A stretch of DNA of 64,000 nucleotides from Apostichopus japonicus (lineage: Eukaryota; Echinodermata; Holothuroidea; Aspidochirotida; Stichopodidae): contig NC_092569.1 in the NCBI RefSeq assembly GCF_037975245.1, positions 20,996,001 through 21,060,000 on the forward strand, given 5' to 3'. Shown here in pieces: positions 28,184 through 40,789 of the stretch; positions within the stretch are counted from its first letter, which is position 1; each line of letters starts with the position of its first letter. A model generated the notes under the pieces. The model was not told the origin of the DNA, ran no database searches, and saw nothing but the letters and a program-made list of their open reading frames with translations. Position numbers and translations under genes: made by a program.

Positions 28184-31100
28184 TCATAAGGGCTTAATTT
28201 TCATATGCACTGCTACAACAGAACAGTTGTATTCGTGAGTATTTCTTTGAAACAAACATATTCCGGTATCCCAAGGGTCACCGTAGATTCCATTTAACAT
28301 AATAGCATAACAACCATTGAACCACCAGCCGCCGGGATGGAATTCACTAATAGCACAATTTTGAAGAACTAAGTCATTGTCCTGATCGTAGGTAGAAAAT
28401 TTCATATCTCGATGGTAATCCATGTAGTCATAATCTGTTTAATATAAAAAAATTTTACAAATTTATCCATTACTTTTTACAGTTATTGTTACAGGCTAAC
28501 TGAAAAAACACACAGATATGTCATATACTTTCGGATGCAGTCTAAAGGCTTCCTGTAGCCTAAACAAGCATGAAACCTCAATTTAGCATTGTGTACCTTT
28601 CGATTTTAGTTGAAGAATCCCAAGAACTTCGTTAGCATTTGCATATTAGTAATTCCCCTTCGCACTCTTTCAAGCGTTTTAAGAGGTATTGACAAATATA
28701 CTATGGCATTAAGAACAAACAACTATACATTTTACATTCAGTCAACAAAACCATACTAAATTGAACTTGTCACAGGCAGGTGATATTCGCGGAAAAATAC
28801 GTACCAAAGCTCCCTGTGTAACTTCCAAGCGTTATCCCGTATTTTGTTGCCTCGGAGCTAATTCTAAAAAGATTGTAATGAAGATATTCACTGGCATCAT
28901 TGGTGGTGTTGAACCAAATATCAATTCTGAGTTGATGATCTCTCTCAGCTGATATGACATGTATTTTCTCATTTCCAAGCCAGAAACTAGAATTGAGATC
29001 GCCAAATCCATCTCTGTAGGTTATCCAATCATTGAAAAATGACACAGAAGCATCAACTCGCCTCTGAAACAGCTGTATAAAAAATAACCGCTTGTTTTAG
29101 AACGATACGCAAGTTGAATATGTACAGTTTAACTGAAGGTGACAAGGGTTGCCTCTGGAAGAGATCTCATAATTGCTTAAATGAATTTATGCGATGACGA
29201 AAGAATTGGAAAGACTTCATGACAATTAAGAAAATACTGAAGTTGCTACTATTATGCAATAAGTTACTTCGATAAACTGTGCTTTCTTGTCTGCTTCCTA
29301 TATGAACGTTACCTATATGATAGCATATTTCATGTAACCTACAAGGTTTGCAGAAGTTACTCAAGTGACGAACGTTTGTATCGCTGGTCGAAATTTGACC
29401 CAAAGCGTAATATTAAGGGACTTATGCCGTCATTTTGGTCAAGAATTTTGTTTTTAAAATGAGCGGCTAGTAGTAGCTTTGGGAACAATCTAGGATGGTA
29501 GTTAAAGATCGAAATATAAGTGAATGTTAGATTAAGTGGAATATAATCAACATCAACGTCTTGTTTGCATGATCACAGGGTAACAGCAACTCCGCGGTTT
29601 GATTAGTAAGAGGACAGGAACATTACAGCGTGCAGCCACGTATACTGAAAATGTGTTCCAGCAATAGTGTTACAGATTATTGAACTTTCTAAGATTAATA
29701 ACCTCTATTTCACCTGACGGATGGGATAATGTTAATAATGTAAAAGAAACTTTAGATATTTTTCATTTTAAGCATCTGCAAAAGAACATTTACGAGTAAT
29801 GCGAAATGTGAATTTACAAGTGTCTTGGTTTGGTGAAGAAAACTTACCATCCAACCACCTTTGCAATAAACTTGGAAAGGTCCATGTGCCCAAGAAGGCG
29901 GATGTATGAAATAAATGCCTTCTTTGGTGGATAAACCATTATAAACATCCTGACAGTTTGTGATTACTTGACAAGTCGTACCATTTCCCCAGTAGCCCTC
30001 TTTACATTCGCAAGATGAACTTTGACCTTGTTTCTGGCATGTTGCGTTATGACTGCAGGAGTATTCTTCACAGTGGAGAACATCATTTTGACATGTGCAA
30101 CGTCTTGTGCAGTTTAAGTTAACATGCGATGATCCGTTCTGTGCAGAAATGTTAATAATTACAAGCAATGGGAAGATGAAGCTGTGCTGAAACGAAATTT
30201 TATTCAACGGCTGATATTGAATAATACGTCAGCGGAAAATGTAATTTCATATTAATTGTCTTTTTCAATCTAAATGTAATTGTAAAAATCTGGTTTACCA
30301 AACGTTGGGACTGTCACACAAAACCATGAGAAAACAGAATTGTAATATAATTGCATGTCCTATATAAGGTAATGTTTCTGACCAACTTAAAGCTATCTTT
30401 ATAGTGAACTCCAAATGCAAATAAAATCAACCAATTACACGAATTACGTTTAAAATGAATCTCCTTTTCTTATATCTATATAGCAACAGGTTAAGGGGGA
30501 CTTCTTCAACGCAATCTGTACAGCTACATGAACAAAACATGTGCTTGCTATTTTATTTGTTGGTAGTGATGATATTTAAGCTCTCAAACACATCTTCGTA
30601 GTTAAGGAAGTCTTGACATATCAGGAAAAATCACAACTGTCGAGTTGTGTGAAAATACCGAAATGACTCCTGTGGGCGAGAGGTAACACCCGCATTCTTC
30701 CAACGGTATGCATGCTCCATCTCTGATTTGGAATCCATCTGGACATACGCACGTATAACCCGGTTCATCATTACAGCTCTTAAAACACCCATGGAGTCCT
30801 TCGGGATCATCGCACGTAGTTTGGCATGAACAGTTCATCCATATCATGTTGTTTGGGCAGGATTCTGAAGTATCATGAAATTGTTCAATTCGGCCGTTGC
30901 AACAAGTGCTCTTAACTATGAATACAACATCGTGACGGTTCTTTCAAATACTCATTTGGCCAAAGGTTTACAAAAATGAGAAATCCCTAGTTGAAGTTTC
31001 TATATGCTATAGTTTCACCACTTGACTATGAATTGTCAAAGTGTTTCTAGCAAGTGTATTTTTTATCTAACCAAAGGTACACCAGCATATTGCGTAGAGT

Positions 31101-34100
31101 ACGTATTGTGAGCGGTAGTTTCGATTGGTGTGGCTATTTGAAATATTCTGATTGAAATATGAAACTAAGCTATCAAATATCTAGATTATTGTAAATACCG
31201 TCTTATCGTTTACACTTCATGTAATAGAGATACGTTAGAAACGTTAAACACTCGGGCAGTAGACTATTTACATATATCATAATATTTCTTACAATTTTGT
31301 CTACAATTTTGAACTGTAGAAATGTAGGCTTAATGGCATAGAGTTTTAAATTACCTGTTGTAGGTGTCCGTGTTGTTGATACTTCATTTCTACGTGTAGT
31401 TGCTGTGGTCGATGACGGGTCAACGGTTGACATAAATAATTGCTTTTTATTCATAGATCGTGTTGTTTCATGTAAAATTCTCTCAGATAGCAAGTGACCT
31501 GTTGAGGACATCGATGTTGTTGAAAATTCCTTTTTGTTGATAGTTGTCATTTTATCGGTTGACTGAAGCAACATTGTTTCATCTGTGGAGTACATGTTTG
31601 TACTTTTTCATTGAATATGTTGTTGATCAAATGATAAATATCAAATTTTCTGATATTTCTAATAATCACAAATATAAAAGTTATAAGTGGACCTAAATAT
31701 ATTGTTGGTCCCGAGATAATTCAAAGCTAGACACATGAATGCGAGCGTCAAATACTTAAATAGCAATGTTACAAGATTTTTTTTTATTGATCCAAGCAAC
31801 GTTACACCAACTACATATGATGTTCACGTCAACAAGAATATTATTCTGTTTTATTAATATAAATGGTTTCAGATTGACTCAATCCTGATAAAAAAATACA
31901 CCATATGTTACATATACACCATATCTCTTTACCTGCTGTAGGCATCACTGTTGTTGACACCAAAGTCTCGAATCGCGTTGTCAATTCATCAGTTGACGGT
32001 GATATTCTCATCCCATCTGTTGAGTACACTGTAGTTGCTGATTGGTCACTCATATCCGTTTCCAATGTACTTATTGTATCTATAAACGAAACAGCGAAGA
32101 TGAGCTTTACAGTATGCATTGAAGTTCCGTTTTTTTTTATAATATATGCAAAACACATTACTTGATTTGTTTCAATGAACTTTACATAATATGATAGAAG
32201 AATCGGAACTAACTAACATTATTGTGCTGATCCATATAATCAGCTGTATTACTTTTTTATCCAGTAAACTAATTGTGACTTCTCTCATCTGTAAACGAAA
32301 TGTTTAGTGTAAGCTGTTGTTCAATCGTTTTCAATATATGTTAACTCTTTAACATATGTAAACTAAGATAAATCTACATCAACTTTAACATGTTGGAAAA
32401 TGTATACAGACTAAAGAACTAATATTGTCGTTTGTTAGTTGCTAAGACGAACATTTAAAATGCATCAGCATTTGAAAGATGCATGTGAACTGAAGTTTCA
32501 AACGAAACATTTAATGTATATTAAATTGGTTAAAATTCTTACACCTAAATATTACAGTACTAGACAAAATATATGAAGAAAAGGGAGTTACAAGTAACCA
32601 TCACGTTACCTGTTGGGACCACCGATGATTTTTGAACTTCATTTTTGCTGATGGTTGTCATTTTATTGGTTGACCGAAGCAATGTTGTTTCATCTATTGA
32701 GTACATGGTTGTGAAAAGTAATTCACTCGGTGTTGTTGCTAGTTTGGCAAACCATATATTGAATTAATGACAAAATATCACATTTTTTTTAAATATTGTA
32801 AAGAATTACATAAAGTTTTAATTGATCACGTAATATATTTTTCATCTCGAAATAAGTCAAAACTATACACGAATGGGCGTTATCATGCGTTTGTCAAATA
32901 TGTAAATAAGAATATTAACACACGACGTTACTTATTTTGTATAAGTCCAAGTAACGGTAGAACAACTACTTCTTGTCAACATAATAAAGATGAGTATCAT
33001 CTGTTTTATGTGGGATTTAAATAATGAGAAACGACATCATATGTTATCACGTTACCTGTTGTAGGCATCCCTGTTGTCATTTCATCAGTTGGTGATATTT
33101 TCAACCCATCTGTTGAGTACACTGTAGTTGCTGATTGGTCACTCATATCCGTTCCCAATGTACTTATTGTATCTATAAACGAAACATCGAAGATGAGCGG
33201 TAATAATATGCACTGAAGTTCTTTGTTCTTTATCTCAGGTGTATGTAGATTCCAAATACATTACTTCATCTATCTGAATGTACCCTACATAATCTGATAG
33301 AAAAATTAGAAAAAAACCTCAAATGACATTATTGTTTTAAAGCATTTAATCGGTATTGCGTTGGAATCTATTAACCGAATTTTATAACAGAATTTACCTC
33401 GTTGGTCTTGTTCACCACCTGCGTTCTTCATCATTAAATCCTCAAATTCGCAAAGACCTGAGAAAAGAAAATGAAACAGAGTTATCAAGTAGCGATGAAA
33501 CTGAAAGTTTGCAAAGATCAGATACAGATAAAATTGAAAAGCAGTGTATACCGATAACTAATACAAGCATATAGCCTAATGGTGTTAATAATCATCTTTT
33601 TTTTACAGTATTTTAGAATAAGATATCATTTTGGTAGTAGACTGTCATGCGTTGGTGGGAATTCAAAAAAAAAAAGTTCGTATATTCCGATATTACACTA
33701 TCAGGGCCTATTAGATTATATTAACCATGTCTTTTTCGCCACTCTCATATGAACATTTACTGAAAGAGAATACAATATGGTTGAATAATATGTGGGTTCA
33801 AAAAATCTCACGACCTTATCAAAATTATCTTAATTTGGGAATAAGAATCGCATGATGATATTTGGGAATAAAGAATCGCATGATGAACTTATGGTAACTG
33901 TGATTACGCAAGTGCCATTTATTATGAGGAAGTTTCGTCATATAGCAATGGCATAACACATGAACTATTTATTAATTACACTGTAATTAATACTACTTTA
34001 TCTTAAGTAATTAGATTGTACTAAAATGATAATTTCGTTTTGTTACTTACCCATCGCTATCACGAAATCGATATTCTGCCTAATCAGTAATCCAGCAAGA

Positions 34101-34135
34101 AAGATGTAGGTCCAAGTAACAAAGCAATTAGCCAT
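28184..34135 (-). CDS. FREP gene B: secreted mucin-TIL-EGF-fibrinogen protein
   Basis: Ten exons: 34135-34051 signal peptide (MANCFVTWTYIFLAGLLI); 33457-33398; 33172-33056; 32738-32610; 32079-31933; 31582-31355; 30864-30659 TIL; 30138-29848; 29072-28805; 28434-28184 (TGA). All introns are GT-AG and phases match, giving 1782 nt and 593 aa. Layout: leader; Glu/Asp-rich exon (CEFEDLMMKNAGG); Ser/Thr-rich stalk ~49-255; TIL ~256-324 (CSCQTTC, CVCPDG, CGCY); EGF ~347-380 with sequons NAT and NGT; fibrinogen C-terminal domain ~385-593 with NCQDVYN, WLGNEKIH, calcium-site-like DQDND and GGWWFNGC. Fibrinogen domains of this kind bind sugars or acetylated groups in ficolins and invertebrate FREPs, so a secreted recognition role is inferred. 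The 31582-31355 exon looks like two stalk exons fused. The 3' half resembles gene D, the 5' half gene E. Intact as read. Confidence 0.85.
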
Positions 34136-34210
34136 CTTCGAGTTGTGATAAATGTTCAGTACTCTTACAAGCTCAAACCAATAGTATTCTAACCAAATGA
34201 GCTAGATCGT

Positions 34211-34218
34211 ATTTAAAG
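34211..34218 (-). promoter_or_regulatory. Candidate TATA box of gene B
   Basis: On the minus strand CTTTAAATA lies about 76-83 bp upstream of the gene B ATG, with a CCAAT-type ATTGG element at about 34170-34185. Placement fits a core promoter with a ~50-nt 5' UTR. The region is AT-rich, so chance is possible. Confidence 0.35.
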
Positions 34219-35509
34219 TCGCAAACAGTTACCAGATAGAACTGTCTATTGCAAAGTATATGCCAACCTCATTTGGTAATAAATATGTAATGAATATGTA
34301 ATTAAAGCAATAAATGTTTACTCCGCAGAATTCGATATTACAGCCTGCTGTTTTGCCATTTTAAGCACAAACAGGTTTATTAGAAACACTATATTGTAAG
34401 AAAAAAAATTGTGCCACAGGAAATTTGTCAATTAGGTAGAGAATAAATATTCATTTAGGTTAAATTTCACATCTTTGTTCAAGAAAAGAGGGTAGTTTAT
34501 GTCATTAAAGAAATTCGATACACTTTTGAAAATACAAAGCGCATATGAATTTAACAGGTAACATTACTTGGTAATGTTATTTGAAGCTTTAACGATTCAT
34601 AATTTGGAACAATTTTTGAGTATGTCTAGTAAATATACATGTTACTGCTTCCTCTGAAATCTTCTTCCAATGAAGTTGGGAAAATTGCTTTTTAATGAAA
34701 AACTTTGCCCAAGAAACATTTCTTTCAATGTTAAATATCACATATAGTGCATGACCATTGACGTCACACTAGCCCCCCCCCCAAAAAAAAAAAACGGTGA
34801 ATAAAATATTGGGAACATAATTATTAGATCCAGGGCATGTCGTGGCAGCATTAATTGCTTTATATCATTGGAGTTGCAGTTGATCAATATAATTGCCCAA
34901 GAAAAACTGAGCGTACCTCTCAGTGATTCAGCTATCGACCGCTACTGTCGGAAAATCCCACGACAAGGTTGCTCGTTCATCGGCTCTTCTCGTTAAACTT
35001 ATAGCATACCAAAGCAGCCCTTATTATGAATGACAGACGTAAGCTAAAGTCTACGTGATTGTAATTTCTGAAAACCTGGCCCAGCAAAACTAATCTCTGC
35101 TGAACAAAACCCAAAAGTTACGGGAAGTATATCGATGTTGACCTTGGGTCGGCAGGAACATTGCCATGATAAAGTCTGCAGATGATCACCAGTCTAAAGT
35201 GGTTGTTTCTGGTACTCGTGACTTAGCTGTGAGGTGTTATTATTAATACTTTTTAACGCCATGACTAAGTCAGAATTATCAAATTCCATTTTTTTTAATT
35301 GTTATAATCGTTCTTTTTATATTGGAAAATGTATTACTTTATTGCTGTGTTAGTTCATGCAATCAGCTACACATTCTTTTGGCAACAAACTGTTTATCAT
35401 TTTGTCTATACCAGTTTTACGAACGTAACTAGTAATATTGATGGACTCGCCCGCCACACTAGTAATGACTTAACTGAAAATGAATTTGTCAATCAATGTC
35501 TTTCCTGAA
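34219..35509. other. Intergenic, upstream of gene B
   Basis: AT-rich, with a C/A-rich tract near 34770-34795. No coding exon or structural RNA recognised on either strand. Confidence 0.4.
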
Positions 35510-35830
35510 AATGAGAATTGTGAGCCTTCTATTCTTCATATAAATGCACGCAGTCTTCACAACAAAAATTGACTCAATTTACAATATGCTCAAGCACTTC
35601 GGGAGTTCACCTAATTTGTTTGCAATATGAGAAACTTTGATCAATAGCACAACATTGTATGACTTGTATATTATTGATGGATAAAACTTTGTTCATAACG
35701 TTATGATTGATAGAAAGGAAAGGGGCGTGGTCATTTACATTAAAAGTAATATTAATTTTGTAAACAGGGATGAACTCAGTACGCATCTCAATAATGACTC
35801 TGATCATATTTTCATTGAGGTATCATCGTA
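35510..35830 (+). mobile_element. Decayed non-LTR endonuclease fragment
   Basis: Broken plus-strand frames read LHINARSLHNK, then IYNMLKHFGS, then YNFVHNVMIDRKERGVVIYI and KSNINFVNRDELS. These are the first motifs of the LINE AP endonuclease (the HINARSL block and the RxGGGVxxYI block). Frameshifts and stops separate the pieces and there is no RT downstream. It differs from the 21-25 kb element in sequence. Confidence 0.75.
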
Positions 35831-35941
35831 CGTTATAAGGACAGAATAAAAAAGCAAAGTTCATCTCAAAGTGTCGCCCTGGTAGCAGGTCTCCCAACCG
35901 TGATATAAAAGGAAATAGGTTCACACGACCGTTTGCGTCCA

Positions 35942-35985
35942 GTTGTCTGATGATCGCCGCACAGGCGTGAAACTCGGGTAACAAC
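35942..35985 (+). ncRNA. Hammerhead ribozyme motif, type I-like
   Basis: Order: GTTGT, CTGATGA (35947-35953), TCGCC-GCACA-GGCGT, GAAAC (35969-35973), TCGGGTA, ACAAC (35981-35985). GTTGT pairs perfectly with ACAAC (stem I) and CGCC with GGCG (stem II). The two core segments are exact. A GUA triplet precedes stem I 3', an allowed NUH cleavage site, and stem III is minimal. A T-T mismatch sits at the base of stem II. A related, more decayed copy lies at about 41420-41460. Confidence 0.55.
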
Positions 35986-36072
35986 ATGCTTTTAATTACC
36001 GTATAGGTATACTATATTATGTTCTTGTACATCGAGCACCTTTGCAGCAGGAATTCAACACCTGAATCTGTG

Positions 36073-36288
<216 letters not shown>

Positions 36289-36345
36289 TCCTGCAATGTT
36301 CGGAGACGGGGTATTCTGCACAATTATCACGAATCGTTTTTTTTT

Positions 36346-36700
36346 TTAAATTTTATTACTAAAACGTAAGCGAAACCGAGAGACTGTTTCACCTACATAA
36401 TTGCCCTTTTTACAAAGAACGTCACAATATATTATGTAAATGGCATTGCTAGTATCACAAGAGAAGGAAGAGGGTCTTAGACCATTGTCAACATTGGGAA
36501 TTTTTAAACACATTACCCGGGGTAACACGGGGTATATCTGACACCCAGGTTTTCCGCTACGGAAATTACCGTGGAGGTGAAAACTCGGTAAGAAATTTTG
36601 GAGGAAGTGAATTAAAATCTGAGGTTGGGGGGGCTGACGAAAAACTAGCATGGGGTGTACCTTAAACGATTTCATACAGACTAATCGTCTATGAATGATG
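36346..36700 (-). mobile_element. Penelope-like element fragment (GIY-YIG endonuclease)
   Basis: The minus-strand frame contains FRQPPQPQILIHFL, FRSGKPGCQIYPVLP, then [35 protein letters not shown]. This is the C-terminal signature of Penelope-like elements: the Cys-rich CGKPxCxxCP linker, then a GIY-YIG domain (IYIIYC...YVGETxxxxRxRFxxH). The frame runs out before the end of the domain and there is no RT upstream, so it is a fragment. GIY-YIG nicks target DNA for priming in this class. Confidence 0.8.
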
Positions 36701-37377
36701 CAAATCCTGTTTGATAGAGCTCATAAAGGATATGATGAGCAGTTTATTATTTCTTTTCGCTTGCCTTGAAACGTCCATATCATTGCTTTCAGCCGTGTCT
36801 TAATCATTTTTGACAAATCTAAAAACATGTAACATTAAAAGAAGGATATTTCAAGATATTATGATGTTACAGATCGTAAATCTCTACACACGTGTACAAT
36901 ACCTAAGGTGCTCCAAACAAAATTTCTTATGGATGTATGCATGCTCCATCTCTGATTAAGAATCCATCTGGATAAACACACATACAATCTGTTTCATCAT
37001 CACAGCTCTTAAAACACCCATTGAGTCTGTCGAGATTATCGCACGTAGTTTGGCATGAACAGTTCATCCTATCATATTGGTTGGACAGGACTCTGAGGTG
37101 TAATGAAATTTAGTTGACAGTCGCAACAATTGTTCTTAAGCATGGATTCAACAACGTGAAGTTTCTTTCAAATGCTCACCTGGCAAAATGTTTAAAAAAC
37201 TACAAATTCCGAATAGAGATATAATTTCCTAGAATAAATCTCTATTATGCTATTTTAAGTATCATTATGAGAGATTATATGATTAGCACAATCAGGATAT
37301 CGTTACTTGTAGCATCACCAATTCACTATGACTTCTCAGGTGTTTTTGTAAAATGTGTAAGTTTAATTAAACCGAGG

Positions 37378-38344
37378 GTAATTTATTTATTTATTTTATT
37401 TATTTATTTATTTTTCCACAGAAGTACAAAGCGGAGGGAAGTCTTCCATAAAGCTTAAAAAGCTTAACAAAGTGGATGACTCCCTAAAGAAAAAAATTAT
37501 TTAATAAATACAAATTGAATGTTTGTTACATAATGTACAGAAACTGCTGAAGTAAATAACTCATTTACATAATTTAATATGATGATATCAATTCTTTTTT
37601 TAAACATTTCTTAAATGAATTCTTTGTAGCCTTAGATTTAACGATATTGCTTAATGAGTTCCATAACTTAGTTGCACGGTTGCGAAAGCTGCGTGTACCT
37701 AATTTCGTAAGATATAAGTTGCAATGAGCATTTTGTCTATTTCGGGTATAATAATTGTATAATTCTACATTAATTGTATAGAAATTATGAAAGGAACCCG
37801 GAAGTAGCCCATGCCATGCTTTATACGTAAATACAGCAAGTTGTAGCCTTATAATATCATTTAATTTCAGCAGGTTTTGACCTTTAAACAATGGACTAGT
37901 ATGCTGACGAAATGCAGCATGTGTTATGTTACGTATTGCGCCTTTTTGTAGTTTATTGAGACGGACAAGACAAGTTATGTTAGCACCAGACCAAATAATA
38001 GAACAGTAGGACAGATGAGGTAGAATGAGCGTATTATAAATCATTCTTAGAATGTGTGTCGGTAGGAAATGTTTTATTATAGCGAGTATACCAATGTTCC
38101 TTGCGACCTTAGAACAGATTGCTGAAATATGTTGTTGCCAACTTAGTTTTGAATAAATATATACACCTAAAAATTTTATGTAGTCAACATTGTTAATTGG
38201 TGTACCATTCATATTAATGTTGTGAACTTGAGGAGGGTTGTTGGAGGAATTAAAAACAATGTAGTGTGTCTTGTTGACATTAATAGAAAGCTTGTTTGAC
38301 CGAAACCAGTTACTAAACTTTTCTAGTTCATTAGAATGCAACAT
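37378..38344 (-). mobile_element. 5'-truncated non-LTR retrotransposon in pseudogene C
   Basis: A single open frame 38344-37574 encodes 256 aa of the RT C-terminal half: FRSNKLSINVNKTHYIVF, IKFLGVYI, LPHLSYCSIIWSG, LNKLQKGAIR, LFKGQNLLKLNDII and a KLWNSL motif. A 3' UTR with the GACTCCC/AAGCTTAAAAAGCTT block follows, then a (AAATA)n tail at about 37378-37412. 5' truncation is normal for LINE insertion. The frame is uninterrupted, so the insertion is recent compared with the pseudogene around it. It is related to but distinct from the 21-25 kb element. Confidence 0.85.
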
Positions 38345-38687
38345 ATGTAATGCAACATATGCAACATATGCATGTAATGCAACATATTGCGAAGAATACG
38401 TGTTATGAGCGGTAATTTGACTATTGGAGTTATTCTGATAGAGAAATAAAACTAAACTATCAAATATATAAGAAAAAGGTTATTGTATATGTTAAGTATT
38501 ATTATTAAATACAGAATTTTACCGTTTACACAAAAAATCACGTGACTGAAGTTCAGCGTTATTGTAAAGTGTAGTTTTCGCCAAAAACGAGAACTAAAAC
38601 GAAAAGCATTCTTGATCGAAAAGTATTAATGTCGTTTCGTATACAGTATGAAATGTAATTCTATAGAATTATACGCATAGACACAAT

Positions 38688-38694
<7 letters not shown>

Positions 38695-38755
<61 letters not shown>
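38695..38755. repeat. (AT)n microsatellite
   Basis: Pure AT dinucleotides, ~60 bp, within the flank homologous to the gene D upstream region; the gene D copy lacks the expansion. Confidence 0.9.
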
Positions 38756-38757
<2 letters not shown>

Positions 38758-38830
38758 GTTAATTCAATAAAGACCAATTTCTTTTAAAGTGAAATAATTT
38801 ATGATTTATTCATTCTTAAATGTATACATT

Positions 38831-39678
38831 TTGCATCGTGATTTAAGAAAATGAGTTTTTTTCCAAGACGTATATTTAACTCACTATTTGTAATATCAAC
38901 GAAGGTTGTTGTGTACACAGCCGACCTAGATTGAAAAAAAAGATTCTTGTTAATTATGAATAACTTATCGTGTACGAAATCACTCATGTTTATGACCTTA
39001 AAATATATCATGAAAACAATTTTGTACAAATACCAATGGTTTGCAGTTAAATTGGTAAATTAGATTAGTGTAACTTCCGCAGACGAAAAAAATCTTCCGC
39101 AAACAATTGGTCAGAAATAAAAGAGCAATATGATAATGCTACACATAATTTATTTCAAGATTTTAAGATCTGCACTAGTATTTACAAATGACAGTAAATT
39201 AACATATATGAATCGGACAATGCATCCTTCTTTTGCGAACGGGTGAGGTTACAATGTTAATTAATAACCGACAAAGACCATAAATATCTTTTCTTAGCTA
39301 AGATGTAACGTTTACTATAAAACAATAAACAATAACGTTTGAACAGCGTTACTGCATTTTTATAATCCATAGTTTACAACTGTTGGAAACTGTTTGTAAA
39401 CACCAAATTCTACAAAAGCTCGTATGGTTAAATGTAGCTAGAAATTACTTTGAATGTTCTTATAACGTTTTGTGGTTGGAGAAGTACGATCTGAATCCCA
39501 TCTTTAGTATAAATTTCATTCAGTTTCATTGATTTTGGGTAAGACTATTAAAAATCAATGTAATTATGCATAGTTCATATACAACATATAGGGAATGATA
39601 TGTAACTGTAGTAACAAGACATGATTACTCGGCAAGAGTTTGGTAAAGTACCACCATGTATGTATGTATTTGTACTTT
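38831..39678. other. Intergenic, no gene recognised
   Basis: AT-rich DNA with no recognised exon, repeat or RNA gene. Confidence 0.4.
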
Positions 39679-39905
39679 AAAACCTCCTGCAAGCAGGGAC
39701 TCGCAAAGAAGCCTCATTGGCTTATCAAAGCCACAAGCTGACCGAAGTCAGTCTCTTGGATTCATAGTGAACGTCCTTACGTCCATGATTATGAATTGTA
39801 AATTGCCAACAACTCTATAACGACATACATTAATCTTGGAGTGACTTGCACTCGGGACCTTATGATTGAAAGGCACCGGCGTTAACCACTGAGCTTACAC
39901 TCCAC
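39679..39905 (-). mobile_element. tRNA-derived SINE, copy 2
   Basis: Same family and orientation as 14105-14337: minus-strand head AAGCTCAGTGGTTAACGCC, degraded B box (CGAGTGCAAGTC), and a body with GACTGACTTCGGTCAGC and GCTTTGATAAGCCAATGAGG. Its B box is more mutated than copy 1, while copy 1 has an expanded A-tract in the body. Confidence 0.75.
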
Positions 39906-40789
39906 TATGCCATGCCCATATGCCATGCCATGAATATCCCATCACAAGATATATAGTTTGAAGTAATTACCGTATATATCAGTCAACTAGGTAACGTTGA
40001 AGGAACAAGATAAATCCTAACGACTGTCAAACTATGGTAGGAGACATCAAGTGGACCGTGAAGGGAACCACTAATGACTGCGACTACCAATACATCCTGT
40101 TTACCATTGCGACCCTTATGCAGCCAACTTTAATAAATAAGTACAACATAATTGTTAAAATATTCCATATAGGTAGGCTATACATGATTACACTTCGTGA
40201 CCTAATCCTTGAAAAATTATAATTCCAAAACAAAGATCATGTTAAGTCGTTTAATGCAAATCATACCGCCTGACCAAATAAAAATATTGTTCAAATCCCC
40301 TACTTGACAAAGCCATCGGATTTCTATACGTTAATTCTAGCAATATATAAAACTAACCTGGTGAACATTATTGTTCAAAGTTTGCAAATACTGCACTCCT
40401 TTTAACTAAGCTGCCCCAATATTTTATCACACTTTTTCCCTTTCACCCCTCCCTGACCGATTTTGTTTTAATAGCAACTCAATCGTCCTGCAGAGACGAA
40501 TCCCACTTAAAGAGCACCTGACACGGTCCGTGAATACGCCTAAATAGGAAGTGTGTGTTCTCCTTATTACACATGCTAACACAAAACACGATTATAGTAC
40601 GCCCTAGGGTGCGAAACCTGATACCAAAGTTCAGGAATCATGGAACCAACGGCAGCCGTATTACCTTCAACAGCGAAATCTTTACCACCGTAACCAGCTA
40701 CGCCGTGACGTCATCGCTAGAACGCATAATGCCAACGCACGTTCACTTCTAATAGCGAAAGTGTTAGAAACTGCTTCCCAACGTGTAAA
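39906..40789. other. Intergenic, no gene recognised
   Basis: No supported feature. A frame at 40555-40752 lacks any recognised motif. Confidence 0.35.

Larger units (their letters stand above)
36930..38830 (-). pseudogene. FREP pseudogene C, interrupted and internally deleted
   Basis: About 37103-36939 is most of a TIL exon like those of B, D and E (ESCPTNM, then NCSCQTTC after a one-base deletion, SCDDETDC, CVYPDGFLIRDGAC). It is cut off before the last cysteines. The next ~270 bp match the intron upstream of the TIL exon. A 5'-truncated LINE then occupies about 37378-38344. From about 38360 to 38830 the sequence matches first the same intron and then the far-upstream flank of gene D (about 50360-50590; shared CGCCAAAAACGAGAA and TCGTATACAG). 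So the stalk and signal exons are deleted and no fibrinogen exons remain. Confidence 0.75.
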
